Shown in pieces: positions 35,420 through 43,111 of a stretch of DNA of 64,000 nt. The DNA is from Desulfocarbo indianensis. Its GTDB lineage: Bacteria > Desulfobacterota > Desulfarculia > Desulfarculales > Desulfarculaceae. The stretch covers positions 1 through 64,000 of the forward strand of contig LBMP01000005.1 of assembly GCA_001184205.1 (NCBI GenBank). Direction: 5' to 3'. Made by a program: the position numbers and the translations under genes. Every line of letters starts with the position of its first letter. Positions within the stretch are counted from its first letter, which is position 1. Below the pieces are notes generated by a model, which was not told the DNA's origin, made no database searches, and was given only the letters and a program-made list of their open reading frames with translations.

Positions 35420-36649
35420 CTATTGGTATCTTAAGGCTTCCACCGGGTCCAGCCTACCAGCGGCGTGGGCCGGATACAAGGTGGCTATCAGGCTTATGGC
35501 CACCGCCGAGACGCCCACCAGGGCCACCATGAGGGGCTCCACCTGGACCGGCAGGGTATCTAAAGCGTAGACATCCACCGGCAAATCAATGAATTTGTAA
35601 CGCGCCAGGAGCGCGCAAAGGCCCAGACCCGAGGCCAGGCCCAGCGCCGTGCCCATGATCCCGATGATGAGCCCCTCCAGAACGAAAATGCGCCGGATGC
35701 TGCGCGCCGTGGCGCCCATGGTCTTCAAGATGGCTATATCCTTGGTTTTTTCCATTACCAGCATGATGAGGGAGCTGACAATGCCAAAGGCGGCCACCAG
35801 GACGATGAGGATAAGGATCACGAACATGGTGATCTTTTCCAGCTTTAGAGCCGAGAACAGGCTGTGGTTCATGGTCATCCAATCGCGGGCGTAATACAGG
35901 GGCCCCAGGGTCTCGGCCGCCCGGCGCCCGATGGCGTCGGCCGCGTAGATGTCATCCACCTTGAACTCGACCCCGCTCACCGCCCGGCCCAGGTCCAGAA
36001 AGCTTTGGGCGGCGGTCAGGGAAACATAGCACAGCGAGGAATCATACTGATACATGCCCGACCTGAACACGCCGGCCACCCGGAAGGGCTCGCTCTTGGG
36101 CGCCCGGCCCACCGGCGTATCCTCGCCCAGGGGATTGATGAGGTTCACCACGTCGCCCTGGTGCACGGCCAAGCGGCGCGCCAGGGCCTCGCCCAAGAGC
36201 ACGCCGGGCACGCCCCGGCCGTCCCTTTCGGCCAGGGCCGCCAAGGAGCCGTGGGTTATGACCCGTTGCAGGTCCAGGGATTCCAGGGCGCCGGAGAGGT
36301 CGATGCCGCGCAGGATGGCGCCCGAGGCGCCGGAGCCGGATACCACCATGACCTGGCCATAGGCGAAAGGCGCGGCCTGGCTGACCTCCGGCATCCGGCG
36401 CAGCTTGGCCAGCACCGCCTGGGGCTGGTCCATGACCTCGCCGGCCTTGTAGACCATGACGTGGGCGTTCATGCCCAGGATCTTGCGCTTCAGTTCGCTT
36501 TCCGCCCCGCTCATCACGGAAAGCACCACCACCAGGGTGCAGACCCCCAGGCCCACCCCCACCATGGAAAGCAACGAAATAATGGAAATGAAGGTCTGCT
36601 TGCGCCGGGCGCGCAGATAGCGCAGGGCAACCAGCACCTCGAAGGACAT
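35420..36649 (-). CDS. Lipoprotein-releasing system permease (LolC/LolE/LolF type)
   Basis: Inner-membrane permease of 409 residues, FtsX/MacB superfamily. It has one N-terminal helix after the conserved [20 protein letters not shown], a periplasmic domain of about 220 residues, and three C-terminal helices with [18 protein letters not shown] as the coupling segment to LolD. Only one permease gene is present, so a homodimer (LolF type) with LolD is likely. The ATG overlaps the lysS stop (TGATG). Confidence 0.92.
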   Translation of the reverse strand: MSFEVLVALRYLRARRKQTFISIISLLSMVGVGLGVCTLVVVLSVMSGAESELKRKILGMNAHVMVYKAGEVMDQPQAVLAKLRRMPEVSQAAPFAYGQVMVVSGSGASGAILRGIDLSGALESLDLQRVITHGSLAALAERDGRGVPGVLLGEALARRLAVHQGDVVNLINPLGEDTPVGRAPKSEPFRVAGVFRSGMYQYDSSLCYVSLTAAQSFLDLGRAVSGVEFKVDDIYAADAIGRRAAETLGPLYYARDWMTMNHSLFSALKLEKITMFVILILIVLVAAFGIVSSLIMLVMEKTKDIAILKTMGATARSIRRIFVLEGLIIGIMGTALGLASGLGLCALLARYKFIDLPVDVYALDTLPVQVEPLMVALVGVSAVAISLIATLYPAHAAGRLDPVEALRYQ

Positions 36650-38190
36650 CAGCCTTGTTCCGGCCTGAGCAGCGGGAATAAAATCACCTCGCGGATGCTG
36701 GGCTGGTCGGTCAAAAGCATCACCAGCCGGTCGATGCCGATGCCTTCGCCGGCGGTGGGCGGCATGCCGAACTCCAGGGCGCGCACGTAGTCCAGGTCCA
36801 TGAACTGGGCCTCGTCGTCGCCGGCGGCGCGTTCGGCCTGCTGTCCCTGGAAGCGCTCCAGTTGGTCGTCGGGGTCGTTCAGCTCGCTGAAGCCGTTGCC
36901 GGTCTCCCGGCCGGCGATGAAGAACTCGAAGCGGTCCACCACGTCGGGGTCATGATCGCAGGTGCGGCTAAGCGGGCTTATTTCCTTGGGGAATCCGGTT
37001 ATGAAGGTGGGCTGCCACAGTTCGGGCTCCACCAGCACCTCGAATATCTTGTTCAGGGCCTTGCCGAGACCGTCTCCCGCCTTGTGCACCCCGCCCAGTT
37101 CCCGGGAGAGCCCCAGGGCGGCCTGCACGTCGAAGAGCACGTCGGGCGGCACCCCGCCGATCTCCAAAAGGCTGGTGCGGAAATCCAGGTTGCGCCAGGG
37201 CGGGCTCAGGTCTATCTCGCGGCCCTGATATTCAATCTTGAGCGAGCCCTTCACCTCCTTGGCGCAATCGCCGACCAGCTCCTCGGTAAAGACCATGAGG
37301 TCCTCGTAGGTGGCGTAGGCCTGGTAGAACTCCAGCATGGTGAACTCGGGATTGTGGCGTACGCTGATGCCCTCGTTGCGGAAATTGCGGTTGAGCTCGT
37401 AGACCCGCTCCATGCCGCCCACGATGAGCCGCTTCAGGTACAGCTCGGGCGCCACCCGCAAATACAGCTTCATGCCCAGGGCGTTGTGATAGGTCTCGAA
37501 GGGCCGGGCCGTGGCCCCGCCGGGGATCACCTGCATCATGGGGGTTTCCACCTCCAGGAACCCCCGCTCCTCCAGCCTGCGGCGAATGGTCTTCACGATG
37601 GCCGCCCGGGCCAGAAAAATGTCCCGGGTGCTCTGGTTCATGATGAGGTCCAGGTAGCGCTGGCGGTAACGGGCCTCCACGTCGGTGAGGCCGTGGAACT
37701 TTTCGGGCAGCGGCCGGAAGCTTTTGGTGATCAGGATGATGTTCTCGGCCCTTAAGGTCAGTTCCTGGGTGCGGGTACGGAAAAGGGGGCCGCTGACTCC
37801 GATGATGTCGCCCACTTCCAGTTTTTTGAATACCTGGTATTTGTCCTGGCCCACCCCGTCGCGCTGCACGTGGATCTGCAGGCTGCCGCTGCGGTCCTGC
37901 AGCTTGACGAAGGCGGCCTTGCCGAACGAGCGCAGGGCCATGATGCGCCCGGCGATGGAGCATTTGTCCTCGGCGCGGGATTCCAGCTGATTGGAATCCA
38001 TGCGGCCGTAGCGCGCGACGATGTCGCCGATTTTATCGCGGGGACGAAATTTGTTGGGAAAGAGGGAAACCCCCATTCCCTTGATTTCCGCCGCCTTCTT
38101 GCGGCGTTGCCTAATCAGGGAATTGTCTTCCAGGATGCGCGGCGTCCCCGCCTGAGGTTCTTTGGTATTTTGCTCAGCCTTATCGGCCAC
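36649..38190 (-). CDS. lysS: Lysine--tRNA ligase
   Basis: Class II aminoacyl-tRNA synthetase of 513 residues. An N-terminal OB-fold anticodon-binding domain (about 55-165) is followed by the catalytic core with motif 1 around FLEVETPMMQ, motif 2 in FRNEGISVRHNPEFT, and motif 3 GIGIDRLVML near the end. The start is GTG at 38190 with AAGGAG 9 bases upstream. It leads the lysS-lolCD operon; lysS beside lolC is a common pairing in delta-proteobacteria. Confidence 0.95.
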   Translation of the reverse strand: MADKAEQNTKEPQAGTPRILEDNSLIRQRRKKAAEIKGMGVSLFPNKFRPRDKIGDIVARYGRMDSNQLESRAEDKCSIAGRIMALRSFGKAAFVKLQDRSGSLQIHVQRDGVGQDKYQVFKKLEVGDIIGVSGPLFRTRTQELTLRAENIILITKSFRPLPEKFHGLTDVEARYRQRYLDLIMNQSTRDIFLARAAIVKTIRRRLEERGFLEVETPMMQVIPGGATARPFETYHNALGMKLYLRVAPELYLKRLIVGGMERVYELNRNFRNEGISVRHNPEFTMLEFYQAYATYEDLMVFTEELVGDCAKEVKGSLKIEYQGREIDLSPPWRNLDFRTSLLEIGGVPPDVLFDVQAALGLSRELGGVHKAGDGLGKALNKIFEVLVEPELWQPTFITGFPKEISPLSRTCDHDPDVVDRFEFFIAGRETGNGFSELNDPDDQLERFQGQQAERAAGDDEAQFMDLDYVRALEFGMPPTAGEGIGIDRLVMLLTDQPSIREVILFPLLRPEQG

Positions 38191-38273
38191 TTGATGCAGC
38201 TCCTTCCCCCCAGACCCTCACCAAGGCGGCCCCGGCGGGGCGGTGGGGCGTTTCCCCTTTTGTCAGGGTACTT

Positions 38274-38302
38274 TATCTACGTGAGCCCCAGCGGTTTGTC
38301 AA
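38274..38302 (-). promoter_or_regulatory. Candidate sigma-70 promoter of the lysS-lol operon
   Basis: On the minus strand a perfect TTGACA (38302-38297) is followed after 17 bases by TAGATA (38279-38274). This gives a leader of roughly 80 bases before lysS, with GC-rich inverted repeats that might fold. The -10 is poor (three matches), so activation or another sigma factor may be involved. Confidence 0.5.
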
Positions 38303-38337
38303 GGGCGGCCCCGGCTCATAAAAATGACGTATTCCCC

Positions 38338-38366
38338 TTGACAGGCCATTTATGCTTGCCCATAAT
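38338..38366 (+). promoter_or_regulatory. Sigma-70 promoter of the PxxKW protein gene
   Basis: TTGACA at 38338-38343 and CATAAT at 38361-38366, with exactly 17 bases between, form a near-consensus promoter on the plus strand. Transcription would start near 38373, giving a leader of about 107 bases that contains the strong hairpin at 38385-38411. It lies back to back with the lysS promoter. Confidence 0.65.
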
Positions 38367-38384
38367 TGCCAGCCAGTGTGCACT

Positions 38385-38411
38385 GGGGCCCGGCGCCTTA
38401 GGCCGGGCCCC
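38385..38411 (+). terminator. Strong leader hairpin, possible attenuator
   Basis: A perfect 10-bp stem (GGGGCCCGGC paired with GCCGGGCCCC) with a 7-base loop lies between the promoter and the PxxKW gene. A run of seven T begins 11 bases after the stem, at 38423-38429, too far for a standard intrinsic terminator. It could attenuate transcription, stabilise the mRNA 5' end or mark a processing site. Confidence 0.45.
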
Positions 38412-38479
38412 TTGTATTGACATTTTTTTGGGACTCATCCGGCCTCAACCGGAAAAAAAGACAAAGGAAGAAACGAGCC

Positions 38480-38761
38480 ATGCAGTGCACCACCACCCGC
38501 GAAGGACATGAGTGCAGCTTCATGACCGCCGAAGGCTGCTCCTACAACGGCGGCACCTGCCACCCCGCCATCGAGGCCTGCCAGGGCTGCGACCGCACGG
38601 TCACCCAAGGCGAGCTCATGTATTGCAAGAGCTATCCCGACCCGGCGGCCAAATGGCGCTATGGGGTCTGCAACTTCGCCACCCACGTGAAGGGCGAAAT
38701 GAAGGAAGCCCCCAAGCTGAACCCCTTGAAGGCTTCCAAGCGCGCGCGCCGCGGCGGCTAG
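38480..38761 (+). CDS. PxxKW family cysteine-rich protein
   Basis: Small cytosolic protein of 93 residues with ten cysteines, several in pairs (C-x2-C in CQGCDR), and the name-giving PAAKW segment (residues 54-58) in SYPDPAAKWRYGVCNFATHVK. Family members are typical of sulfate reducers and relatives; metal or Fe-S binding is likely but the function is unknown. The ATG at 38480 has a GGAAG ribosome site; a longer in-frame reading from 38417 would start inside the leader. The C-terminus is basic (KASKRARRGG). Strong promoter upstream and terminator downstream indicate a single-gene, well-expressed unit. Confidence 0.85.
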   Translation: MQCTTTREGHECSFMTAEGCSYNGGTCHPAIEACQGCDRTVTQGELMYCKSYPDPAAKWRYGVCNFATHVKGEMKEAPKLNPLKASKRARRGG

Positions 38762-38787
38762 CTTTTTACGCTTCATACAATGCAGCG

Positions 38788-38818
38788 GACCCTCCCGGCC
38801 ACCCAGGCCGGGAGGGTC
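38788..38818. terminator. Bidirectional terminator hairpin
   Basis: A perfect 13-bp inverted repeat (GACCCTCCCGGCC and its complement) with a 5-base loop lies between the convergent PxxKW and flavodoxin genes. It is followed by TGTCTT on the plus strand. It probably ends transcription from both sides. Confidence 0.75.
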
Positions 38819-38825
38819 TGTCTTA

Positions 38826-39269
38826 CTACCTCACGCCGGCTATCTTGTCGGCCAGGCTCTTGCCGTAATCCTGGGCCATGGGCACTCCGCCCTGCAAGGC
38901 CGCGGACTTGAGGCGCAGGCAGTCGCCGGCTATGTCCATCTCGAAGATATTCTTGAGCGTCTGCAAGATGCGGTCGGGCGCTTCGCCGGACCAGCCGAAG
39001 GCCCCGAAGGAGCCGCCGCACTTGCCCTTGAGATCGGCCTTTTCCGCGATGAACAGAAGCTGCTTCATGGCGGGCATCATCTCGCCGTGATAGGTGGCCG
39101 AGCCAAAGGCATAGGCGTCGTAGCCGTTCAGCTCCTCGGCGTTTTTAATCTTGTGGGCCTCCTTGAGATCGACCTCCATGCCTTTCATGCGCAGGCCTTC
39201 GGCGATCAGTTCGGCGATCTTTTGGGTCTGCCCCGTGCGGCTGGCGAAAACGATCAGTGCTTTTGCCAT
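38826..39269 (-). CDS. Flavodoxin family protein
   Basis: FMN-binding flavodoxin-fold protein of 147 residues, a cytosolic electron carrier or the flavodoxin half of an FprA-like enzyme. The N-terminal phosphate-binding loop FASRTGQTQKIAE matches T/S-x-T-G-x-T. SATYHGEMMP and FGAFGWSGEA match the two FMN-flanking loops of the FprA/FdpA group. The ATG at 39269 has GGAGG 12 bases upstream; a TTG 9 bases earlier sits too close to that site. It is the last gene of the redox set. Confidence 0.87.
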   Translation of the reverse strand: MAKALIVFASRTGQTQKIAELIAEGLRMKGMEVDLKEAHKIKNAEELNGYDAYAFGSATYHGEMMPAMKQLLFIAEKADLKGKCGGSFGAFGWSGEAPDRILQTLKNIFEMDIAGDCLRLKSAALQGGVPMAQDYGKSLADKIAGVR

Positions 39270-39414
39270 ATTTTTCAACTGCCTCCGTTCTTATTTGCCC
39301 AGGCGGCGTGATCCGGCCGCCGTTCACTGTCAGATTGTTGCCAAAGGCCCTCCCGGCCTTAACTTAAGCCGCGCAACTTGGCGGGCCGTTCCCGGCCGGC
39401 CTGGCCTGGCGCTT

Positions 39415-39993
39415 TTAACTCTCCGCTATGGCCCGGCCCAGGTCGCGGGCTTCCTGAATGAACTCCGGCTTGTTCCTCGCCCCGTCCTTGCCTTCCACGC
39501 CGCGCACCAACATGGCCCCTTCGTAGCTCATGTCCAGGGCGTCGTAGAAATACTTGGCGGTGAGTTCCATGCCGGTGAATAGATTGGCTCCCTTGGTGGC
39601 GCCCACCCCGATGAGCCAACCCCTGCCCGCATCATAGGACCGGCGCTCCTCCTTGGTCTTGGTCAGGAGGCGCTTGGCCCAGCGGGCCTGGGCCCGGTCC
39701 ACCAGGGCCTTGGCCTGGGCGGGCATGTTGTAGAAGAAAATGGGCGCGGCCAGCACGATGGCGTCGGCCGCATCCAACAGGGGATACACCTCCTGCATGT
39801 CGTCTTTGACCACGCACTCGCCGGTTTCGTCGCACCCCCCGCATTCCAGACAGCCGCTCAGCTTTTTCAGCTTGCGGCAATATATGCGCTCGGTCTCGGC
39901 CCCGGCCTGCCCGGCGGCTGCCAGGACCTCGTCAAGCAGCAGGTCGCTGTTGCCGCCCTTGCGGGGGCTGCCGTATATTCCCAGTACTTTCAT
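39415..39993 (-). CDS. Iron-sulfur flavoprotein (Isf/NADPH-dependent FMN reductase type)
   Basis: Flavodoxin-like protein of 192 residues with a compact cysteine motif GCLECGGCDETGEC (C-x2-C-x2-C-x5-C, residues about 48-60), which in Isf proteins ligates a [4Fe-4S] cluster. The N-terminus GIYGSPRKGGNSD is the FMN phosphate loop, and APIFFYNMPAQAKAL the second FMN contact. Expected to pass electrons between ferredoxin or rubredoxin and an unknown acceptor, possibly oxygen or peroxide detoxification as for archaeal Isf. Neighbouring rubredoxin and flavodoxin genes support an electron-transfer role. Confidence 0.87.
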   Translation of the reverse strand: MKVLGIYGSPRKGGNSDLLLDEVLAAAGQAGAETERIYCRKLKKLSGCLECGGCDETGECVVKDDMQEVYPLLDAADAIVLAAPIFFYNMPAQAKALVDRAQARWAKRLLTKTKEERRSYDAGRGWLIGVGATKGANLFTGMELTAKYFYDALDMSYEGAMLVRGVEGKDGARNKPEFIQEARDLGRAIAES

Positions 39994-40021
39994 GCTCTCC
40001 TCGCGGGCCGCTGAAAAGGCG

Positions 40022-40369
40022 CTAAAAGGTGATCACGGTGAAGCCGTCATCGAGATAGGGCGCCACGCCGGGATGGCCCTGCATGTCCTCGCCCAGGGGC
40101 AAGGCCAGGTCCTTGACCTCTTGCAGCACACCCATTTTCTGGGAGCAGGCCCGGCATACGGCCCGGATGAGCCCGGCTTCCCGCGCCTTGTTCCACAGCC
40201 CGTGCATGGGGTTGTCGGCCTGGGCCAACTGGGGGACCAGTTTGGTGGCCGCGCCTTCGATAACCACCGCCACCTCATGCCCCTTGGCCCGCAGGTCCAG
40301 GGCGTTCAGTAGCACGTGCACAAAACACATGAGTTCGCCGTTAAACGCGAACAACGCTGTTTTTTTCAT
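40022..40369 (-). CDS. DsrE family protein
   Basis: Small protein of 115 residues with the DsrE/TusD fold pattern: a KKTALFAFNGELMC first strand, VAVVIEGAATKLV, and a late cysteine region AVCRACSQKMG (Cys72, Cys75), the usual place of the sulfur-carrying cysteine. It may bind persulfide or a small ligand. It stands between the small rubredoxin-like gene and the iron-sulfur flavoprotein in the same direction. A sulfurtransferase role is inferred from the family only. Confidence 0.83.
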   Translation of the reverse strand: MKKTALFAFNGELMCFVHVLLNALDLRAKGHEVAVVIEGAATKLVPQLAQADNPMHGLWNKAREAGLIRAVCRACSQKMGVLQEVKDLALPLGEDMQGHPGVAPYLDDGFTVITF

Positions 40370-40387
40370 TTTACAAGCCCAGCCTTA

Positions 40388-40558
40388 TCAACCGATGCGG
40401 GGGTCCTGGCCGGGCCCGGCGCAATCAGGCGTATAACAGGTCGCGTCCAGAAATTCGCACTTTTCCTTGCAGGATGGACACTTTTCCGGGGGTTGCGCCG
40501 CCGGAAAGGTATAGCCGCAATTGCTGCATTTCCAGGTCATTTGGGGCGTTTGGCTCAT
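40388..40558 (-). CDS. Small rubredoxin-like zinc-ribbon protein
   Basis: A 56-residue protein with [10 protein letters not shown], then [12 protein letters not shown], giving two C-x2-C knuckles of the rubredoxin/zinc-ribbon type, and a further cysteine pair (CYTPDC) towards the C-terminus. The ATG at 40558 and TGA at 40390-40388 frame it. It lies 18 bp before the DsrE gene and 50 bp after rubredoxin. Short proteins of this kind, often labelled rubredoxin-like, resemble the C-terminal domain of rubrerythrin but lack the aromatic residues of a full rubredoxin. Confidence 0.8.
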   Translation of the reverse strand: MSQTPQMTWKCSNCGYTFPAAQPPEKCPSCKEKCEFLDATCYTPDCAGPGQDPRIG

Positions 40559-40608
40559 GATAATTCATCCTCCCTTTTTTGCATGGCCTGGGGCCGTTTA
40601 ATTTTCGC

Positions 40609-40812
40609 TCAGCATTCCTTGGTGGAGCCGGGGCCGGCCAGGGGGCGGAACATCTTCTTGGTGGCCCCGCAAATCGGGCACTTATATTCGTCGGACAGAT
40701 CCTCCCAGCAGGTGCCTTTGGCCACCTTGCCTTTGCGGCAGCCCTTGTCGGGATTATAAATATAGCCGCAGTTGGAGGTCTGGCACTGGTACATCTCCTC
40801 GGGTTTGGCCAT
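40609..40812 (-). CDS. Rubredoxin with widened first knuckle (CX4C)
   Basis: Rubredoxin of 67 residues. The iron ligands are Cys10 and Cys15 (C-x4-C instead of the usual C-x2-C) and Cys45 and Cys48 (CPIC). A longer central loop carries two extra cysteines (25, 35). C-x4-C rubredoxins have been described in Desulfovibrio, so this is a known minor class rather than a sequencing fault. It is the first gene of the redox set and would serve as one-electron carrier for the flavoproteins that follow. Confidence 0.88.
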   Translation of the reverse strand: MAKPEEMYQCQTSNCGYIYNPDKGCRKGKVAKGTCWEDLSDEYKCPICGATKKMFRPLAGPGSTKEC

Positions 40813-40838
40813 GGTCTCTTCTCCGTTATTTGCCCTCG

Positions 40839-40897
40839 TTTTCAGTTGAAAATGGTTCCTAATAAACTAGGATAGAGCTTGTCCGGCTTTTGGGCAA
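40839..40897 (-). promoter_or_regulatory. Rubredoxin promoter region with two palindromes
   Basis: On the minus strand TTGCCC (40897-40892) and TATCCT (40874-40869) are 17 bases apart. The -10 overlaps a perfect inverted repeat TCCTA-6-TAGGA (40857-40872). Downstream, in the leader, is a perfect 14-base palindrome TTTTCAGTTGAAAA-type (40839-40852). Both are candidate operators for a redox- or metal-responsive repressor. Confidence 0.45.
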
Positions 40898-40951
40898 ACA
40901 AAAAGTGCTCATATCAATAGCATGGGGAAAGCCCCGGCAAGACGCAACCGG

Positions 40952-40983
40952 TAAAAAAGCCCGCGCCAGGCTTTGGCGCGGGC
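40952..40983 (-). terminator. Intrinsic terminator of the lipoate operon
   Basis: Read on the minus strand, GCCCGCGCC, a 7-base loop and GGCGCGGGC form a 9-bp perfect stem followed at once by six T. It lies 23 bp after the stop of the last radical SAM gene, so it ends the ligase/flavoprotein/radical SAM transcript before the rubredoxin promoter. Confidence 0.88.
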
Positions 40984-41005
40984 CCATCTCGGCGTTTCAC
41001 GCGGT

Positions 41006-42067
41006 CTAATAGCTAAAAAGCTGCTCCCTGACCAGGGCGATATCGTCCTGGTCCAGGGCAAAGGGATAGTTGCGCAGATCGGGCCCCGGCTTTTCATTGC
41101 CAAAGGGCCGGTTGCAGGCCACCTCGCCCGAAGCGCCGGGGCAGCCCGAGGTCATGAAGGGCTTGCCCGAGGCGATGGCCGCCTCCATAACCGCCGGGTC
41201 CGCGCCGAATTCCCGCACCCGGCCCTGGCCGTCGAAGCTCATGTCCGCGGCCCCGGCCTGGTCATGGTCGATGAGCCAGCGGGCGAGCTGCACCCTGCGG
41301 TAGCCGCTGGGGTCGGGCTGGGGGCGTTCGCCCAAGGCGGAGAACTTCTCCGGGAAAAAACAGAACAAATGGGTGCTGCCGCCGGCCCGGCGCGCCCGGT
41401 CCATGGCCCCTATGAGCTGCTCCTCGCTTTCGCCCAGGCCGTGGATCAGGTGCACCCCCACCCGGTCCCGGCCGAACGCCTCCACGGCTTCGTGGAAAAT
41501 CCGCCAATAATGCTCCCAGCGGTGGGGCCCGCCGGCCGGCTTGCCGCGCAATTGGGCGAAGAGCTCCGGGGTGGCCGCGTCTATGGCCACGCCGATGCGG
41601 TCCGCGCCGGCCTCCCGCATATCCAGGAGGTCCTCCCGCTTCAGGAGGGTGGGGGCGATCAAGAGGCTCACCGGCAGGTCGGTGCGCTCCCGCACCTGGC
41701 GGCAGATGGCCAGGGTGTCGGCCCGGGCGCGGGGGTGGGTGATCTGGGAGATGCAAACCCGCTCCACCCAGGACGGCGCCTGGGCGCAGCGCTCCAGGAT
41801 TTCCTCCAGGGGATGCGAAGCCCAGGCCACCCGGATGAATTTCTCGAAGCGGGGATTGTTGCGGTGGGGGTTTTCCCTGGCCAGGCCGCAAAAGGAGCAG
41901 TTGGCCTTGCAGCCGGAAGCATATGAAAGCAGCAGATTGATGCAGCCCAGGCGGGCGTTGCGATAGAAGCGCCCCTGGGCCAGGCCCAGGGTCATGGCGG
42001 CGGCCAGGGAGAGGCGGACATGATCGGGGCTGAAGCTTGGCTCCAATCGCTGCGCTGCTTGGTTCAT
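41006..42067 (-). CDS. Radical SAM protein, LipS1/LipS2-like (lipoate sulfur insertion)
   Basis: Radical SAM enzyme of 353 residues. The SAM [4Fe-4S] site is Cys53, Cys57 and Cys60 in SGCKANCSFCG (C-x3-C-x2-C). The domain order and the C-terminal cysteine pair (Cys309, Cys318) suggest a second cluster, as sulfur-inserting enzymes of the BioB type need. In the alternative lipoate route two such proteins together insert sulfur at C6 and C8 of the protein-bound octanoyl chain. The neighbouring ligase, flavoprotein and second radical SAM gene support this. Which of LipS1 and LipS2 it is cannot be decided here. An ATG with a weak GGGG ribosome site starts it. Confidence 0.72.
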   Translation of the reverse strand: MNQAAQRLEPSFSPDHVRLSLAAAMTLGLAQGRFYRNARLGCINLLLSYASGCKANCSFCGLARENPHRNNPRFEKFIRVAWASHPLEEILERCAQAPSWVERVCISQITHPRARADTLAICRQVRERTDLPVSLLIAPTLLKREDLLDMREAGADRIGVAIDAATPELFAQLRGKPAGGPHRWEHYWRIFHEAVEAFGRDRVGVHLIHGLGESEEQLIGAMDRARRAGGSTHLFCFFPEKFSALGERPQPDPSGYRRVQLARWLIDHDQAGAADMSFDGQGRVREFGADPAVMEAAIASGKPFMTSGCPGASGEVACNRPFGNEKPGPDLRNYPFALDQDDIALVREQLFSY

Positions 42068-42110
42068 GGCATTTATCCCCTTTCCCGCGGCCCGCTCCCG
42101 CCCCGGGGCG

Positions 42111-43049
42111 TCAGGCCAGGGAGCAACAAGTGTCGGCCTGGGTTATTTCTACTTCGAGTTCGCGGGCCTTGTCCAGGGCCGCGTCGGAGGCGATGGCCAA
42201 GACGTTGACCCCCGCCTCCACGGCCAGGGCGTCCAAGCGGGCCCGGTAACGGCCCCGCGGCCGGGCGCAGCCCAGGTGATGGGCCGGGGCGGGCAAGACC
42301 TCCCTGGCCAAGGCCAGGAAACGCGCCGCCTCTTCCACGGCCGGCGGCTCCGCGCCGGCGAATGGCGTGCTCTTGAGCGGCATGAGCACCACGAACACCA
42401 CCCGCCGGGCGTTAAGGCCGGCCACAATCCGCAAGGCCTTTTCCTCGCCCAAAAAGCGCCCGCCGTGCAAGCCCAGAATGATGTGGGGAACCACCTCCAG
42501 CCCGGCCTCGGCCAGGGAGCGCAAGGTCTCTTCCTGGACCTGGAGACCCTGGGCCAGATGCAGCACTTCGCGGGCGGTGCGCTCATGGCCCACCACGTCG
42601 ATGAGCGCCTGGCGCACGCCGGCCGCCTTTAAAGCCCGCGCCGTCTTCACGTCCAGCCTGGCCACGTGGGCGGTCACGGTGAGGCCGGTCTCGGCTATCA
42701 CCCGCTCGATGGCCGGCAGGAACCCGGCCCAGGGCAAACGGCCCTCCCCGTCGCTGCCGCCGGAAAGCAGAAAACCGTGCTGGCCGCCCGCCGCCAGTTT
42801 GCGCCCCAATTCGAGCAAATCCTCCGGCGTGGTGGCCGGCAGCATGGTTTCCAGCAGGCGGCCCCGGCAGTGATCGCAGCCCAGCAGGCAGGACCGGCCG
42901 GTGAGGCTCACCGCCGGATAGCGGCCCTTGCGGCCGTACACGGTGAACATGCCCGGATTGGCGATGGTCAGCTTCCTGCCGTGGCGCGCCCAGGACTCCC
43001 GGCGGGCCCTGGCCAAAATATCTTTCAGTTCCGCGGCGGAGTCGCTCAC
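42111..43049 (-). CDS. Radical SAM protein, LipS1/LipS2-like (lipoate sulfur insertion)
   Basis: Radical SAM enzyme of 312 residues. Cys54, Cys58 and Cys61 in CLLGCDHC ligate the SAM cluster, and LLSGGSDGEG near 95-104 is the GGE-like SAM contact. The C-terminus ends in a Cys-Cys pair five residues from the end, and another cysteine precedes ARPRGRYR, so a further cluster or sulfur donor site is possible. Start GTG at 43049 overlaps the end of an 18-codon reading frame (GTGA). It is the second of two dissimilar radical SAM partners in this operon. Confidence 0.72.
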   Translation of the reverse strand: MSDSAAELKDILARARRESWARHGRKLTIANPGMFTVYGRKGRYPAVSLTGRSCLLGCDHCRGRLLETMLPATTPEDLLELGRKLAAGGQHGFLLSGGSDGEGRLPWAGFLPAIERVIAETGLTVTAHVARLDVKTARALKAAGVRQALIDVVGHERTAREVLHLAQGLQVQEETLRSLAEAGLEVVPHIILGLHGGRFLGEEKALRIVAGLNARRVVFVVLMPLKSTPFAGAEPPAVEEAARFLALAREVLPAPAHHLGCARPRGRYRARLDALAVEAGVNVLAIASDAALDKARELEVEITQADTCCSLA

Positions 43050-43102
43050 GCGGCTTCACCCTGGCCAATGCGCGCCGGCCGCTGCTTAGGCTTCATGATC
43101 AT
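43046..43102 (-). CDS. Possible 18-residue leader peptide coupled to the radical SAM gene
   Basis: In the 62-bp gap after the flavoprotein gene, an ATG at 43102 with a very good AAGGAG site opens a frame of 18 codons. Its TGA overlaps the GTG start of the radical SAM gene as GTGA. The peptide is basic (MIMKPKQRPARIG...). It could serve only to load ribosomes for re-initiation at the GTG, which has no good site of its own. No homologue is known to me. Confidence 0.35.
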   Translation of the reverse strand: MIMKPKQRPARIGQGEAA

Positions 43103-43111
43103 CGCCTCTCC

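Noticed and set aside
38417-38429. Second TTGACA followed by T7 as a promoter for the PxxKW gene
   Set aside because: No -10 hexamer at 16-18 bases; the upstream TTGACA-17-CATAAT is far better.
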